From: Meira nashicola
Lineage: Eukaryota > Basidiomycota > Exobasidiomycetes > Exobasidiales > Brachybasidiaceae
Assembly: GCA_001600355.1 (NCBI GenBank)
Contig: BCJU01000003.1
Location: forward strand, 405,321 to 469,320
DNA: 64,000 bases
Reading direction: 5' to 3'
The notes beneath the pieces were generated by a model. The model searched no databases, was not told the DNA's origin, and worked only from the letters and a program-made list of their open reading frames with translations. A program made the position numbers and the translations under genes. Positions 39,252 to 50,287 of this stretch are shown here, in pieces (the stretch's first letter is position 1; each line of letters opens with the position of its first letter).

Positions 39252-40368
39252 ATGAGACAATTCACAGTAAAAGTACCATGTACGTCTTCCAATATCGGTC
39301 CAGGATTTGATGTTGTCGGTCTTTCACTTTCACTTTATTTAACTCTCAAAGTAACAATCGATCCTTCTCAATCCAATAAATCTCCAATTTTATCTTATAC
39401 CGGACAAGGAGCAAATGAAGCTCCTTTAGATGCTTATCAAAATTTAACAACTCGTTGTGCTTTATACGTTTTACGTTGTGCCGGAATATCTTCTTTTCCC
39501 GTTGGCGTTCAAATCAAAGTTCATAATGAAATTCCTTTCGGTCGTGGATTAGGAAGTTCAGGTGCAGCTGTGATTGCGGGTATTTTATTAGGAGATGCAT
39601 TGGGAAATTTAAAATTATCAAAAGAAAGATTATTAGATCATGCATTAATGATCGAACGTCATCCTGATAACGTAACAGCTGCTTTAATTGGTGGTTTCGT
39701 TGGAAGTTATTTATTGGATCTCAGTCCAGAAGATACAACTGCCAAAGCCGTTCCATTGTCCGAAGTTTTACCAGAATATCCACCTGATGCAGGAGAACAA
39801 TGGGGTAAAGATCCACCAGCTCCGCCACGTGGAATTGGACATTTCATTCGCTTTGGTTGGGCACCAGAAATCAAAGTGATTGCCATCATTCCTCATTTCG
39901 AAGTGTCAACTGCTAAAGCACGAAGCGCTTTACCCGATTCATATTCAAAACAGGATTTGGTAAGTACGACTTTTTGATTTTCATTTTTCGAGACAGCTGA
40001 CTGACATGTATTCCCCTAAACAGGTATTCAACTTACAAAGATTAGCTGTTCTCACCACCGCTCTCGCTAGATCACCTCCAGACGTTGGATTAATCTTCCA
40101 AGCAATGCAAGATCGTGTTCATCAACCCTACCGTAAACATTTGATCCCAGGTCTACCGACAATTTTGGCTTCCGTTACACCTTCTTCTCATCCTGGTCTA
40201 TTGGGAATTTGTCTTTCAGGAGCAGGACCAACAATCTTAGCTTTGGCAACAGAGAATGAACAAGCAATCGCAAAAACAATTACAGAAGAATTCAGAAAAG
40301 AATCGATCGAATGTTCAATAGAATACCTTCACGTTACAACTGAAGGCGCTCAAGTAGTAGAAGAGTGA
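39252..40368 (+). CDS. THR1: Homoserine kinase, two exons
   Basis: Exon 1 is 39252-39959 and exon 2 is 40024-40368; the 64-nt intron has donor GTAAGT and acceptor AACAG, phase 0. Spliced length is 350 aa. GHMP kinase motifs: VPCTSSNIGPGFDVVGLSLS at 9-28, IPFGRGLGSSGAAVIAG (ATP loop) near 93-109, and the third motif GICLSGAGPTILAL in exon 2. ERHPDNVTAALIGGF is the family block after the loop. Converts homoserine to O-phosphohomoserine in threonine synthesis, in the cytosol. An in-frame ATG at 39084 would add an unlikely leader. An ACGCGT at 39169-39174 lies between it and Pam17. Confidence 0.95.
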
Positions 40369-40434
40369 TGATGTATTGTACAAATGACAAAAAGGTCGAA
40401 TTAATGTGTTATAAATGAACCGATGAATTCCATC

Positions 40435-43400
40435 CTACTCATCCCCTGTTGGGTCACCCAATTCAAATACACCCAAATGACGTCTACGTGCTTCTTGGTT
40501 GGCATTCTCTACTGCTTTAGTCATTTGAGAATATGCTGGCCAATAAGGAACACGTTTATCGGGCAAAGCGAATCCTTCAGCGCATAAGTCTACATTGATA
40601 CATGCTTCTGGTCTTCCCTGTGCGATTGCTGAAGCATTGTTTGGATCGTAAAGTGTAAGATGTAAGGTGCCATTGGTGTCTCGATGATCAATATTTGCAA
40701 TCAACTTTTGTCCTTCTGTTACATCCTTGAATCTCTCAATAGCGTCCAATGCATATTCATCACTTGTGCCTACTTGTGCTTGAACGGGTTGTGGCTGACG
40801 TCCTCCAACAGACTTTTGCTGTTTAGATGTCGTATCGGCGACAGAACGACCTTCATACAATTTCACAAAGCTCAAACGTGCAGGGTGACATTGGGCAGGT
40901 AAGCGTCTCTTACCGAATTGAACGTCATCTAAAGCACGAATATCGTTTGTGTTCACATCTTCAACGTTTCCATAATCAACAAATAAAATTTCTTTTGCCT
41001 TTTGTGCAGGCTTGTTGCGCAAAATTTGACCACGATACCATTGGCCATCACCTGAGAAACGGGCGATGACCCAATCGCCAACTCGTTGTTGACCTGCTGA
41101 AGCAAAGCTTTTGGTGGCTGCTTTTTGTGAAGTGGATAATTCTTGCATCAACTTTTCAAGCTCTTTGATACGATCATTCAAGATCTGTACAGAGAACGAA
41201 AATGGTACGGAAGCGCCTCCATCACCTCGTACGTCTGAAACTGTGATATCAACGTATTCCGTCTTTGGTGTCACAGTACCGTTTTGCACGGCACCTAATG
41301 GCGCTTTCTGTCCCCATCCAGCTTTGCCTGTAGATGCTCCATTGGCAAGGGCACCATTTGAGCTTTTATTAGCCCATGTCGATGAGGTATGTTGTTCGAC
41401 TGAACCAACACTTTCTCCAAATGCATGATCACCTTGTTCGTCATCTTCTTCTACGTGGTTGATCCACATTCCCACTTTAGCACTTTTGGCCCGCAATTCT
41501 GCATCAATCAATTGTTGACCAAATGGAAGAGATTCAGCACTGTAATGATGAACATTCGCCAATCCTTGCTCAACCAATTTCACGGCAACATTTTCGCTTC
41601 GATTGTTAATCAGCATAGCACCAATAAAACCGCCAGCTTTATCGATCGAGAATACTTCAATATCCACATCTCTTTGCAATACCTTTTCAGTGCTCCACTC
41701 CAACCCTTCACGAGAGAAAGGTTCATCGTGATCTGAAGGAGTTCGACCGATTCGTGGTGCCCTAACACCTGCTAGAACAAAAGTCAATTTGCAATTTTCA
41801 CGAGGAACGATGAGCTTAAATCTGCTTGCACTTGCACAGAAATCAACAATTGCATTCACTTTTGCCAATCGTTTCAAAGTGGATAGGTATGCGTTTGCTT
41901 TTCCAGCACTTTCGCTTGCATCCACGTATTTTGGCACAGTCAATTCTTTTCCACTATGTAGTCCACGTTGAGCACCCGAAGCTTCTGCTTCAATAGCCAT
42001 CAATTTATCCCAATCGGGAGAACGATCTTCATCACCGTTTCTATGACGCATGACTGTAGCCAAACCGCGTGAGATCAAAGTCTCACCAACATCTCTTGTC
42101 TCCTTTGATCCAGTTGTGGCAGTAACTGTTGCAAATGAACGATCATCAGAACCAACTTCTTTTTTGATGTAATCAATTCGAACCATCACCGGTTTACCAA
42201 CCAATCTCTTGCGTAAAAGATCTTTCGCTTCATTCGCATAGCCTGCTTGCTTTTCATCTTTGAGCACAGGTTGACGGATAGAAGATAGATGAATGCGTTG
42301 TTCGCCAGAAGTGATGGCATTGGAAGTAGAAGAAACTGTTGCCGCCTTTGCTTGACCTTCACCATTAACTTTACGAACATGAATAGTATCTCCTGAAATT
42401 ACTCGAACAACATTTGCTTCGAATGTACGTGCAGCGGGACTGGCAGGAAGTACAGTATCTGCACTCTTTGCCGGAGGTTGATAGTCTCGCCAGATGTTCA
42501 GACGTTTGTCTTTTGCCGCTTTCTCGGCTAATCTGTATTTGTCCATCGCCACCATTCCTGCATGCCAATCAACGCATTTAGCCAATCCTGAAGCTAACAA
42601 AAATTGAGCGATATCACCAACAGGATGCATCATCTGTCCAATCAGAATGGAAGATGAAAATGTAGACTGTGGTGCTGGTGCATTGCCTGAAACTGAAAAC
42701 GGCGTTGGAGCTGCAGAAGGTGGAAGAGAGAGTAAAGTAACTCGAACATTTCGCTGCAGCAATCTGCTTTCGACAAAGAACCTTGCTTCTTCTGCAAATG
42801 GTTCACTACCTTCATGATTAGAAGGTCCTCCTGCTCCAGCCAATCTCGGTGCTTTTACACCAGCCAAGGACAAATTGATGATCTGATGATGGTTGGATGA
42901 GAGGAACAAACGAACACGTAACATACTTCCATCGCGTACCTGTTCTACAACACTTTCAATTTCTTTGCCTTTCCATTCGGCCAAAAATGAAGTTGAATCT
43001 GTCATGTTATGTTCCACTTTGAGTAAATCATTGGGTCCCCAGACACCAACGCTATCCTTTTGTGCTTCTTCTTGAACGGAACGTTGAATGGATTTATAAC
43101 CACCATCCTCCTCTTCTTCTGGTACAGCATTTGCATTTCTACGCGATACAGAATCATGAACTCGAGCCCATCCTGCTGCTAATATTTTGTGAGACACATT
43201 CACATCAGAGGCACCTGGACTTTCAGGAGGAAGGAAGACATGAACGTACTCGCGAATGACGGCATTTTGAGCTGAAATGGGTACTGTATATTCTACACGA
43301 TAACGAATCTCTCGTCCTACCAACAGCTTTCGCAGAAATTCTCTGGACAAGAAAGCAAAAGGTTCATCATCGCGTTCACGTGTGCCCATTCGAGGAGCAG

Positions 43401-43563
43401 CAATTCCGGCAATATGAAGCGTTCTTTCTGCGCCTGGAGTGACCACGCCTCTTGGACGAATGATCAATGTATCACCGCTGAGACATGAACGAACGACGCC
43501 ACCTTGAGCAGGAGTAGTTGAAGGTGTTGAAGTTTGTTCTGGCTGTGATAAGGAAGTAGACAT
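40435..43563 (-). CDS. SND1: Tudor-SN / SND1 (p100) nuclease-domain protein
   Basis: 1042 aa with start ATG at 43563 (MSTSLSQPEQ). Four staphylococcal-nuclease-like repeats (roughly 20-170, 190-360, 370-560, 580-725) are marked by RSCLSGDTLIIR, EQVRDGSMLRVRLF, VVRVISGDTIHVR and IVDFCASASRFKL, each followed by an AGV/AGIxAPRxG-type block (AGIAAPRMGTR, AGVKAPRLAGAG, IRQPVLKDEK, AGVRAPRIGRT). A Tudor domain (GDWVIARFSGDGQWYRGQIL ... LFVDYGNVEDV) near 815-875 precedes a partial fifth SN fold. SND1 binds methyl-arginine proteins and structured RNA and is found in spliceosome and stress granules. Divergent from eIF1. Confidence 0.95.
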   Translation of the reverse strand: MSTSLSQPEQTSTPSTTPAQGGVVRSCLSGDTLIIRPRGVVTPGAERTLHIAGIAAPRMGTRERDDEPFAFLSREFLRKLLVGREIRYRVEYTVPISAQNAVIREYVHVFLPPESPGASDVNVSHKILAAGWARVHDSVSRRNANAVPEEEEDGGYKSIQRSVQEEAQKDSVGVWGPNDLLKVEHNMTDSTSFLAEWKGKEIESVVEQVRDGSMLRVRLFLSSNHHQIINLSLAGVKAPRLAGAGGPSNHEGSEPFAEEARFFVESRLLQRNVRVTLLSLPPSAAPTPFSVSGNAPAPQSTFSSSILIGQMMHPVGDIAQFLLASGLAKCVDWHAGMVAMDKYRLAEKAAKDKRLNIWRDYQPPAKSADTVLPASPAARTFEANVVRVISGDTIHVRKVNGEGQAKAATVSSTSNAITSGEQRIHLSSIRQPVLKDEKQAGYANEAKDLLRKRLVGKPVMVRIDYIKKEVGSDDRSFATVTATTGSKETRDVGETLISRGLATVMRHRNGDEDRSPDWDKLMAIEAEASGAQRGLHSGKELTVPKYVDASESAGKANAYLSTLKRLAKVNAIVDFCASASRFKLIVPRENCKLTFVLAGVRAPRIGRTPSDHDEPFSREGLEWSTEKVLQRDVDIEVFSIDKAGGFIGAMLINNRSENVAVKLVEQGLANVHHYSAESLPFGQQLIDAELRAKSAKVGMWINHVEEDDEQGDHAFGESVGSVEQHTSSTWANKSSNGALANGASTGKAGWGQKAPLGAVQNGTVTPKTEYVDITVSDVRGDGGASVPFSFSVQILNDRIKELEKLMQELSTSQKAATKSFASAGQQRVGDWVIARFSGDGQWYRGQILRNKPAQKAKEILFVDYGNVEDVNTNDIRALDDVQFGKRRLPAQCHPARLSFVKLYEGRSVADTTSKQQKSVGGRQPQPVQAQVGTSDEYALDAIERFKDVTEGQKLIANIDHRDTNGTLHLTLYDPNNASAIAQGRPEACINVDLCAEGFALPDKRVPYWPAYSQMTKAVENANQEARRRHLGVFELGDPTGDE

Positions 43564-44026
43564 GTTACTAAAAAGAGTTGAGATCCAAAGAAGAAGAAGA
43601 AGAATGTGTATGAGAACCAACAAACAACACTTTCTTCTCGTTTCTTCTTATTTATCTGCTGGCAGGGCACTGCGCCCGCGTGCGCAAGCGCTGCTTTTTT
43701 ACCTTCACGTCCAGTCTGTTGCGCCTCCCGCGCCCTTTTTTTGTGGAGAAGCTTCGTGCCTATCCGTCGGTGCATGTAGACAAACAAGGTCAACCCACAG
43801 AATTCGATGGACGGCATACTAAAAAGCTTTGCTGTGTGCGCGCGTCTACAAGCGCATTTGCAGACGTAAATTTACTTTCTTATCCATCACCATTGAAGCA
43901 AGGACTTTGCAAAAACTACTTCTATCACCTTTTTCACTTTTTTTCTTCTCTTCATCTCAAACACCAAAAGAAAGTTTTTTGAATCCTTTCGATTTACAAA
44001 AGAGAGAACCTTTGCAAAGGCCGCGT
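43564..44026. promoter_or_regulatory. Divergent promoter region, SND1 / eIF1
   Basis: 463 bp with a GC-rich patch (GCGCCCGCGTGCGCAAGCGC region near 43671-43690) and a pyrimidine-rich tract (43930-43960) ahead of the eIF1 start, as is common upstream of strongly expressed translation genes. Confidence 0.4.
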
Positions 44027-44536
44027 ATGAACATTCAAAACCTTAACAGCTACGGTGAGTAAAATGAGTCGGGTGGCAAGTATCAGATAGGGATTTAAAA
44101 GGATCTGTCATCCTTGTCATTCTCTTGTGGCTGTCCTATTGCCCCTATTGCTGTAGAAAAAACATACTGATCCCTCTTCTTTTCTTTTCACTTGATAGAT
44201 CCCTTTGCGGACACTGGCGACGCCGGAGAAGTAAAGGTTGAACAAACTGAGAAGCCTGCTAAAAGTCAGGCAACCGGTCAAAATTACATTCATATCCGTA
44301 TCCAACAACGTAACGGACGCAAGACATTGACAACCCTTCAAGGTTTACCCAAAGAGTATGATCAAAAGAAGATCTTAAAAGCATTCAAGAAAGAATTTGC
44401 ATGCAACGGTACTCTTGTTGATGACGAAGAATTAGGTCAAATCATTCAATTGCAAGGTGATCAACGTCAAAAAGTTTCCGCTTTTTTGATCGAAGAGGGT
44501 ATCAACAAGACTGACGTCAAAGTGCACGGTTTCTAG
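44027..44536 (+). CDS. SUI1: Translation initiation factor eIF1 (SUI1), two exons
   Basis: Exon 1 is only 28 nt (44027-44054, MNIQNLNSY plus one base); exon 2 is 44199-44536; the intron is 144 nt, the longest in the window, with donor GTGAGT and acceptor GATAG. The join gives NLNSYDPFADTGD, the invariant eIF1 N-terminus. Further: YIHIRIQQRNGRKTLTTLQGL, YDQKKILKAFKKEFACNGT and the terminal KVHGF. 121 aa. eIF1 binds the 40S subunit near the P site and enforces start-codon fidelity. Confidence 0.96.
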
Positions 44537-45670
44537 ATTCCTGCTCTTTATTTATGCATCTGTGACTGTCACCCGACATCTTTTTTTTCTTATTGACGTT
44601 GACGTCAAAAGATGCAATTTTGGTTCGACTACTTTAATTGGTCAAATCTATCGACTCTTCACTACACTTCCTGCACAAAGCTTCATTTTCATTTTCTTTG
44701 ACACGATGAATTCCCAATCACCGATTCGTGCACCTTCGATTGCGTCTATTTCACATATGGTTACTGATGGAGGGCGTACGAGACAAAGATGGGCAAGGAG
44801 AAGGAGGAGGTAAGCTGCACAAAATACTGATCCTTCTTGTAACATTATCAGCATACCCTATTTGGCTCCTTGCTTCATCTCATTTGGCTCTTTGTAGAAG
44901 CACAATGTACTATCACCACAATCATAATATAGACAGCAATCAATAATTCATTTCATTCTTCATTCCTTCAAAATTCTCTGCAGATCTTTTATCACCGGCT
45001 CTGTATACACTTATGATTATGGCCTGTTACATGGCTGAATTTGATGATCGATTATCGTAGGAGAAGAGAATTCTGCTCATGTCCTGTGATGAAGTGACTC
45101 GATAGCGTCCCTCTCATCACGCATTTGGGAAGCAAAGGAAGGTCGGGGAGTCGAAGTTTACGGAAAAGCTACGCCCTGCACCTGCGCGTTTTCTGGGCCC
45201 CAGTTTTTGCTCAGGCGTAAGGGCAGTTAGTAGTCTATATTCATACGTAGTAAAACAACTCTGATTACTCCAAAAACCTTACTAATGGCCTGACCCATCA
45301 ATAGGCGCGGCACCACATGCAGTCCAAAACGCGTGCAGACACATCCAATCAACTTCGACAGTACGCGGTCTAACTCTGGTGCATCCGTCAAACGCGTTGT
45401 GTATTTTTCCAAGAATTTAGATCGAATGCGTGTTGATCTCGCCATCACTTTTCAGGAGATGAACACATGCATCCTCATTCAGCTAGCATTTATACCATTA
45501 GAATAGCGGACAATAAGGCGTAACAATCTTTGCTGCTTAAGATTGGTAATATTACGTAAATTAAGGCGCTGTAAACGATCATATTCGAAACGAAACATCA
45601 TACCTACTACTTATCGGTTGTGCATATATTTGAGAGCATACATATGCGATCGTCAACGTGATGTGCCTCC
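44537..45670. promoter_or_regulatory. Intergenic region, eIF1 3' flank and scaffold promoter
   Basis: 1.13 kb. ACGCGT occurs at 45329-45334 and 45392-45397, about 280-340 bp before the scaffold ATG. A short frame from 44706 (MNSQSPIRAPSIAS) ends at a potential GTAAGC donor but has no recognisable product, and a 73-codon minus-strand frame at 45227-45448 has no known relative; neither is called as a gene. Confidence 0.4.
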
Positions 45671-48600
45671 ATGGACGAAAACGAGGCTATTGACATTATT
45701 GCCAAAGATGGCACGTCTATCGATCGAAGGCAATGGCGCGATCTATCCGCCTTTGATGCTTTGGACGAAAGTTGGTCAGCCCCAGAGCCATCCAATAGCC
45801 AAAAAAATGTTGAGGAGAAGAAGCCTTCTGCTCAAGATCTGATAACAGCGGAAAGTGAAAGTGAGGATTTGCATGAATCTGTACACGATCTAGAAGATGT
45901 TGCAGAAAAGGGAGGAAGCCATACGGAGAGGCAACCCTTGTCCAAATCAGGTCCAATTCCAACATCCTCAGCAATAACGAGATTATCGCCTTTACGCACA
46001 TCCAGAAGGGCCAATAATGTTTTTAGCAAAACATTGGGAACAGATTTGAATTGGCGTAATGCACAAGTAACATCAGATGGAAAAGATGATTTGACAAGGA
46101 GGAGAAGAGGTAAGCTAAGAAGAAGAAGTTCGGGAGCAATGACAGATACAGAATTATTACAACCAGGTCCATCGAGCCCATCGTTACGAAAACCGAGCCA
46201 TAAGCTACCTTCGAATCAAGGCATACATATGCTTATTGACACTAATGCATCCAATCGTGCCACAAGTGAGCCTTCTTCACCCTCGCTATCCGCCTCGCTC
46301 GCATTTCACGATCCGTTATCGCCATCCAGAACCGCTAGAAGTTCTTCGACATCCAGTTCAGGCGAGAAACAAGGCGCCCATCTATCTGCACAGCTACAAC
46401 ACCTTGACCTAGGACCACCTCTGCAAGCACAAAGGGTTGCTGCCTTACGTTCGGCAGACTTTCATCCTCAAAATTCCAACCCTCAGAATGAGTCACTCTT
46501 TGGTCCTGATCAATTCGGTTCGGCAAGGGAAGATATAAGCGCAAGTCAAGGAGCAGTTACGGCAGAAGAAGCGACATTTATTGAGCATTCTAATGTTGCT
46601 TCTCCGCCTGCTTTCTTGAAGCCAGCATGGGCAAAAAAGGATCAGAAGGGAAGGGCTCGTGATATTTTTGCACCGCTACAATTACAAACCATGTTTGAAC
46701 CTCCTTCTGACACATCGAGACTAGCATGGAGAACATCAGAAGAGCAAGAAGAGCAAGAATCCCCCAAACCGTTGCAGGGTACACTTGATGGCAGAGACGA
46801 ATCTGTAGACTCTGTGGAAACTGATGACGTAGAAAAAAAAGAGCAAATTCAGCATACAACTGATGCCACGTCGCCTGCTTCACCCTCAAAAACAGAAAAG
46901 GAGAAAGAGGTCACAGGAACACCAGATGATGCAGCTGTTCCAGCAGGCATACCTCAATGCACCTTTACTTTCTCTTCGCCTGTAGTACAACCAAAGAGAC
47001 CGCCACCGACACCTTCGACATCGCATGCGCCTCTTCGACTTTTCCATCTGAAAGGACGTAATTCAGAGATAGAACAGATTCTCAATACGCCAAGATCTGC
47101 TGCTAAATCTCGTGATGCGAAAAAGATGATATGGAAGCTGGTGGAGGAAGAAGGTAGAGGAGATCGTGAAAGTAAACGTCTGCGAATGGATCGTATACCT
47201 GACGCTTCAGCATTGCCAGAGGTTCAAGAATCAGAAGAAAGTGTTGGAGCTGTGAATTATGTGTTGGAAGCCCCTAATTTGATGAATCATATACGTGCTA
47301 CGGGAAGAGAAGAGAATATACCAAATCGCACCATTTCCTCATCATTAGTCGTTAATCGGAGAGGAGCAAGCGCACCAACCCCAGAACGAGCGCGCCATCC
47401 TCGACGTTTTGGTCAAAATGTTTCTCCTCTTCGAAGAGGAGAAAGCCCGAGAAAGCTTTTACGCAGATGGAGCGCTGCTAATCAGGTAGACGAAGAAATC
47501 ATAGAAGAAGGAAACCAAAGTGCATCTGATGAGGTCTGGCAAGATATTGCGAAAGAGGATGAACCTGTCAGAATCCCGTCAACTTCTTCTTCAATCACGC
47601 CAATGACCCGCGTACCAAGTGTATCGATAGAACCACCAGCTTCTCCTGACGCCTATGAGCAACAAGACGATGTTCCGAATCTACCGAGAAATTTGGCTTC
47701 CCTTGGGCGTTCTACAGATCGACCGGGAATGCTGCACATTTCTCCCGGTGCAGTTCCGATCCAAGACATGGAGGCAATGTCGAACGGTAGAATGACCTTT
47801 GACCGAAAGATGAATCGATGGATTAAAACCCGTCAACTGCAAAGTAATCACGGTCCGAACGGCAAAAGCTCAGAAATACCAGAAGAAACTACCGACCCTT
47901 TTAACGATTCCGAAAGTTTTCAGACTTCCATCCGACAATTGCCGGCTCTGCAAGCAGGGAAGTATTCTTTCAGTACGTCAAAAGATTCCATCAAGGGTAG
48001 CTCGAGTAGTGACCATCTGGCACCACCGTCAAGATCTTCCCCGCGATCCATAGCTTCGAACAATGCATTGTTAACACCTGCAAGGAATGTCAAAGCTGAT
48101 CCAAACCTATCTGTCACACCAAAATCTATCTTGAAAACAGCTGGTGCTTCAGCGAGATGGCCAATCAATCAAGTCACTCCGACAATATCACGACAGGCGA
48201 ATCGTAAGATTAGCTTTGCCGACGGAATTAACCCTCAGACTACCACCAACGAAAATGACGAAAAATACGATGCTGTGCTCGTTGCAATCAATCAACTTTC
48301 CAAGCACTTGCGGCAGCTAGATACTGATTTAAAGGGGGATTTATCTCAAAGATCGCCTTCTTTGCGACTGATGGATCAAGATTCCTTTGATGATCGGCAA
48401 TCGCTTGGTATGTCAGATCGCTTTACAACGCCAAGAGAGAGCAAATATGGCTCATTTGCCGCCGCAAGTATGTCTGTACGATCGCCTTGGAATCTGTCCA
48501 TGCTGAGAAAATCTGCAAAAAGCAATGGCGATGCAAGCTTTTTGACGAATGCTAGTTTCAACGTAGCACACGATAAAATGTTACAACTTCTCACAGACGT

Positions 48601-50287
48601 TGCACCCTGGAAAGCAGAGTGGCATAGTATGTTCAATATTGACTTGCGTGGAAGACGGGTTGACAGTTTAATACGACTAGACGAATTTTTGCCAAGACTC
48701 GTGGAAGCTTTGCTGGATGATAATGAGATCGAATATCTCACCGGTCTTCCCAACACATTGCGATTACTTTCCATCTCTCGAAATCGACTGCCCTCTACAG
48801 CTGCTTTTGGTCATCTTGAAAATTTGGAAACCCTTGACGTATCGGAGAATAACATCGATCTGAGAGCATTGCGTAATTTACATCAATTGAAGCATCTTCG
48901 CGCAAATGGTAATCGCATCAGGACCATACAAGGAATACAAAATCTCGAAAAGCTCGAAACGCTCCATTTGCGCAGTAATGCGTTGGATGAGCTCGAGATT
49001 CAATCAGGCCAATGGCCTTGCTTGCGAGATCTAGTTCTTTCTCGTAATCGTCTTACTCAAGTCATTGGTCTGGACAATTTGGTGCGGCTTCGCAGTCTCA
49101 ATCTTGATCACAATCAACTACAAGAGATTGACTTGGGAATCAAAATGCCCAAGTTGAAACAGCTTCGGGTGAGCGGTAACAAGCACCTATCTACACTTGA
49201 TGTTGGACCAGCACGCAATCTACGCACTTTGTATGCAGATGAGTGCAGCTTGAAGGAAGTACAAAATATCGGTACTTTGACGAAATTGGACAACCTCAGT
49301 CTGCGACAACAGAATGGTGATGGGGAACTGCAATGGCCAGTTCATGATACAAGAGATGTGAAGCGATTGTTCTTGTCAGGAAATGCATTTCCTGCTGTGA
49401 CAATGTCCACCACCAATGCAAGACCGTCAAATATGTTCAATTTGTCCTCGTCCAAAGGAATTGCACCTTTCTTTGGATTGGTTTATTTGGAGCTATCCGG
49501 TTGTCAGCTAACGTCCTTACCGGAAGACTTGGCGATCATGGTACCTAATCTACGACAGCTTAATGCTGATTACAATCCATTGGAAAACCTACCTCCAATG
49601 AACAGGGTGAGCAGATTGAAAAGGTTTAGCTTGATCGGCTGTCGAATTGATCGATCGAGTAAGCTAATCGAAAGTTTGGAAGGATGCGAAGAATTGAGTT
49701 TACTCGATTGCCGAATGAATCCATGCACATTAGGATTATACCCGCCCATCATTACGGCATTACCAAGAGGAACAAAGTTAAATCGCGCATCGTTGGCACC
49801 AAATCCGCATCCTTTTATCTCTTCATCTTCTGCAGATGAAAAGGGCAATGCAATCGATCAAGAAGCATTGAACGAAGGTATGGGTAGTTTTGCAGAAAAG
49901 TCAATTTTCCACAAACGTGGCCCACCTCCGCCAGATATGATGATGGGAGAAGAAAGTAAAGCGCAAATTCGTATCGAAGAAGAAGAAGGAGAAGGAAAGG
50001 ACGATGAACCTGATACGCTTTTTGCTGCTTCTGATTTACGATTTGCACGTACTTTGCCACCTAATCTTAAACTTCAACGTCTTTTGCATCGTGGAATGTT
50101 GGCTATGGCTTGTGCAAATTTGAATTGGTTAGATGGACTTTTGATTGATGAAGAAGAAGTTTTTCGGGCGGATGAATATTTACGAAAAAATCAATTTGTA
50201 CAGCGAGAGGATGCAAGATTTCGATTTGAAGATCAATATCAAGAAAGAGATCGTGCTGATAGCATCTTCTCAAGCAATAGCGAGTAA
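45671..50287 (+). CDS. LRR scaffold of the Cdc11 / Nud1 / centriolin type (SIN/MEN spindle-pole scaffold)
   Basis: 1538 aa, single exon. The first ~980 residues are polar and disordered, rich in Ser-Pro and basic patches (many possible CDK/NDR sites), with a motif RKISFADGI near 845. A leucine-rich repeat array spans about 1000-1365 (LDVSENNIDLRALRNL, LHLRSNALDELEIQ, LVLSRNRLTQVIGL, LNLDHNQLQEIDLG). An acidic tail follows, ending with LHRGMLAMACANLNWLDGLLIDEEE, a block I associate with fungal Cdc11/Nud1. These proteins anchor the septation or mitotic-exit kinase cascade on the spindle pole body. Function is inferred from architecture. Confidence 0.82.
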   Translation: MDENEAIDIIAKDGTSIDRRQWRDLSAFDALDESWSAPEPSNSQKNVEEKKPSAQDLITAESESEDLHESVHDLEDVAEKGGSHTERQPLSKSGPIPTSSAITRLSPLRTSRRANNVFSKTLGTDLNWRNAQVTSDGKDDLTRRRRGKLRRRSSGAMTDTELLQPGPSSPSLRKPSHKLPSNQGIHMLIDTNASNRATSEPSSPSLSASLAFHDPLSPSRTARSSSTSSSGEKQGAHLSAQLQHLDLGPPLQAQRVAALRSADFHPQNSNPQNESLFGPDQFGSAREDISASQGAVTAEEATFIEHSNVASPPAFLKPAWAKKDQKGRARDIFAPLQLQTMFEPPSDTSRLAWRTSEEQEEQESPKPLQGTLDGRDESVDSVETDDVEKKEQIQHTTDATSPASPSKTEKEKEVTGTPDDAAVPAGIPQCTFTFSSPVVQPKRPPPTPSTSHAPLRLFHLKGRNSEIEQILNTPRSAAKSRDAKKMIWKLVEEEGRGDRESKRLRMDRIPDASALPEVQESEESVGAVNYVLEAPNLMNHIRATGREENIPNRTISSSLVVNRRGASAPTPERARHPRRFGQNVSPLRRGESPRKLLRRWSAANQVDEEIIEEGNQSASDEVWQDIAKEDEPVRIPSTSSSITPMTRVPSVSIEPPASPDAYEQQDDVPNLPRNLASLGRSTDRPGMLHISPGAVPIQDMEAMSNGRMTFDRKMNRWIKTRQLQSNHGPNGKSSEIPEETTDPFNDSESFQTSIRQLPALQAGKYSFSTSKDSIKGSSSSDHLAPPSRSSPRSIASNNALLTPARNVKADPNLSVTPKSILKTAGASARWPINQVTPTISRQANRKISFADGINPQTTTNENDEKYDAVLVAINQLSKHLRQLDTDLKGDLSQRSPSLRLMDQDSFDDRQSLGMSDRFTTPRESKYGSFAAASMSVRSPWNLSMLRKSAKSNGDASFLTNASFNVAHDKMLQLLTDVAPWKAEWHSMFNIDLRGRRVDSLIRLDEFLPRLVEALLDDNEIEYLTGLPNTLRLLSISRNRLPSTAAFGHLENLETLDVSENNIDLRALRNLHQLKHLRANGNRIRTIQGIQNLEKLETLHLRSNALDELEIQSGQWPCLRDLVLSRNRLTQVIGLDNLVRLRSLNLDHNQLQEIDLGIKMPKLKQLRVSGNKHLSTLDVGPARNLRTLYADECSLKEVQNIGTLTKLDNLSLRQQNGDGELQWPVHDTRDVKRLFLSGNAFPAVTMSTTNARPSNMFNLSSSKGIAPFFGLVYLELSGCQLTSLPEDLAIMVPNLRQLNADYNPLENLPPMNRVSRLKRFSLIGCRIDRSSKLIESLEGCEELSLLDCRMNPCTLGLYPPIITALPRGTKLNRASLAPNPHPFISSSSADEKGNAIDQEALNEGMGSFAEKSIFHKRGPPPPDMMMGEESKAQIRIEEEEGEGKDDEPDTLFAASDLRFARTLPPNLKLQRLLHRGMLAMACANLNWLDGLLIDEEEVFRADEYLRKNQFVQREDARFRFEDQYQERDRADSIFSSNSE

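Noticed and set aside
44706..44946. Small spliced gene starting MNSQSPIRAPS with donor GTAAGC
   Set aside because: Two alternative acceptors give unrelated short tails, and the arginine run could be chance; not enough support.
45227..45448. 73-codon minus-strand frame upstream of the LRR scaffold
   Set aside because: Looks protein-like but has no recognisable relative and overlaps the probable promoter with two ACGCGT boxes; no supporting evidence.
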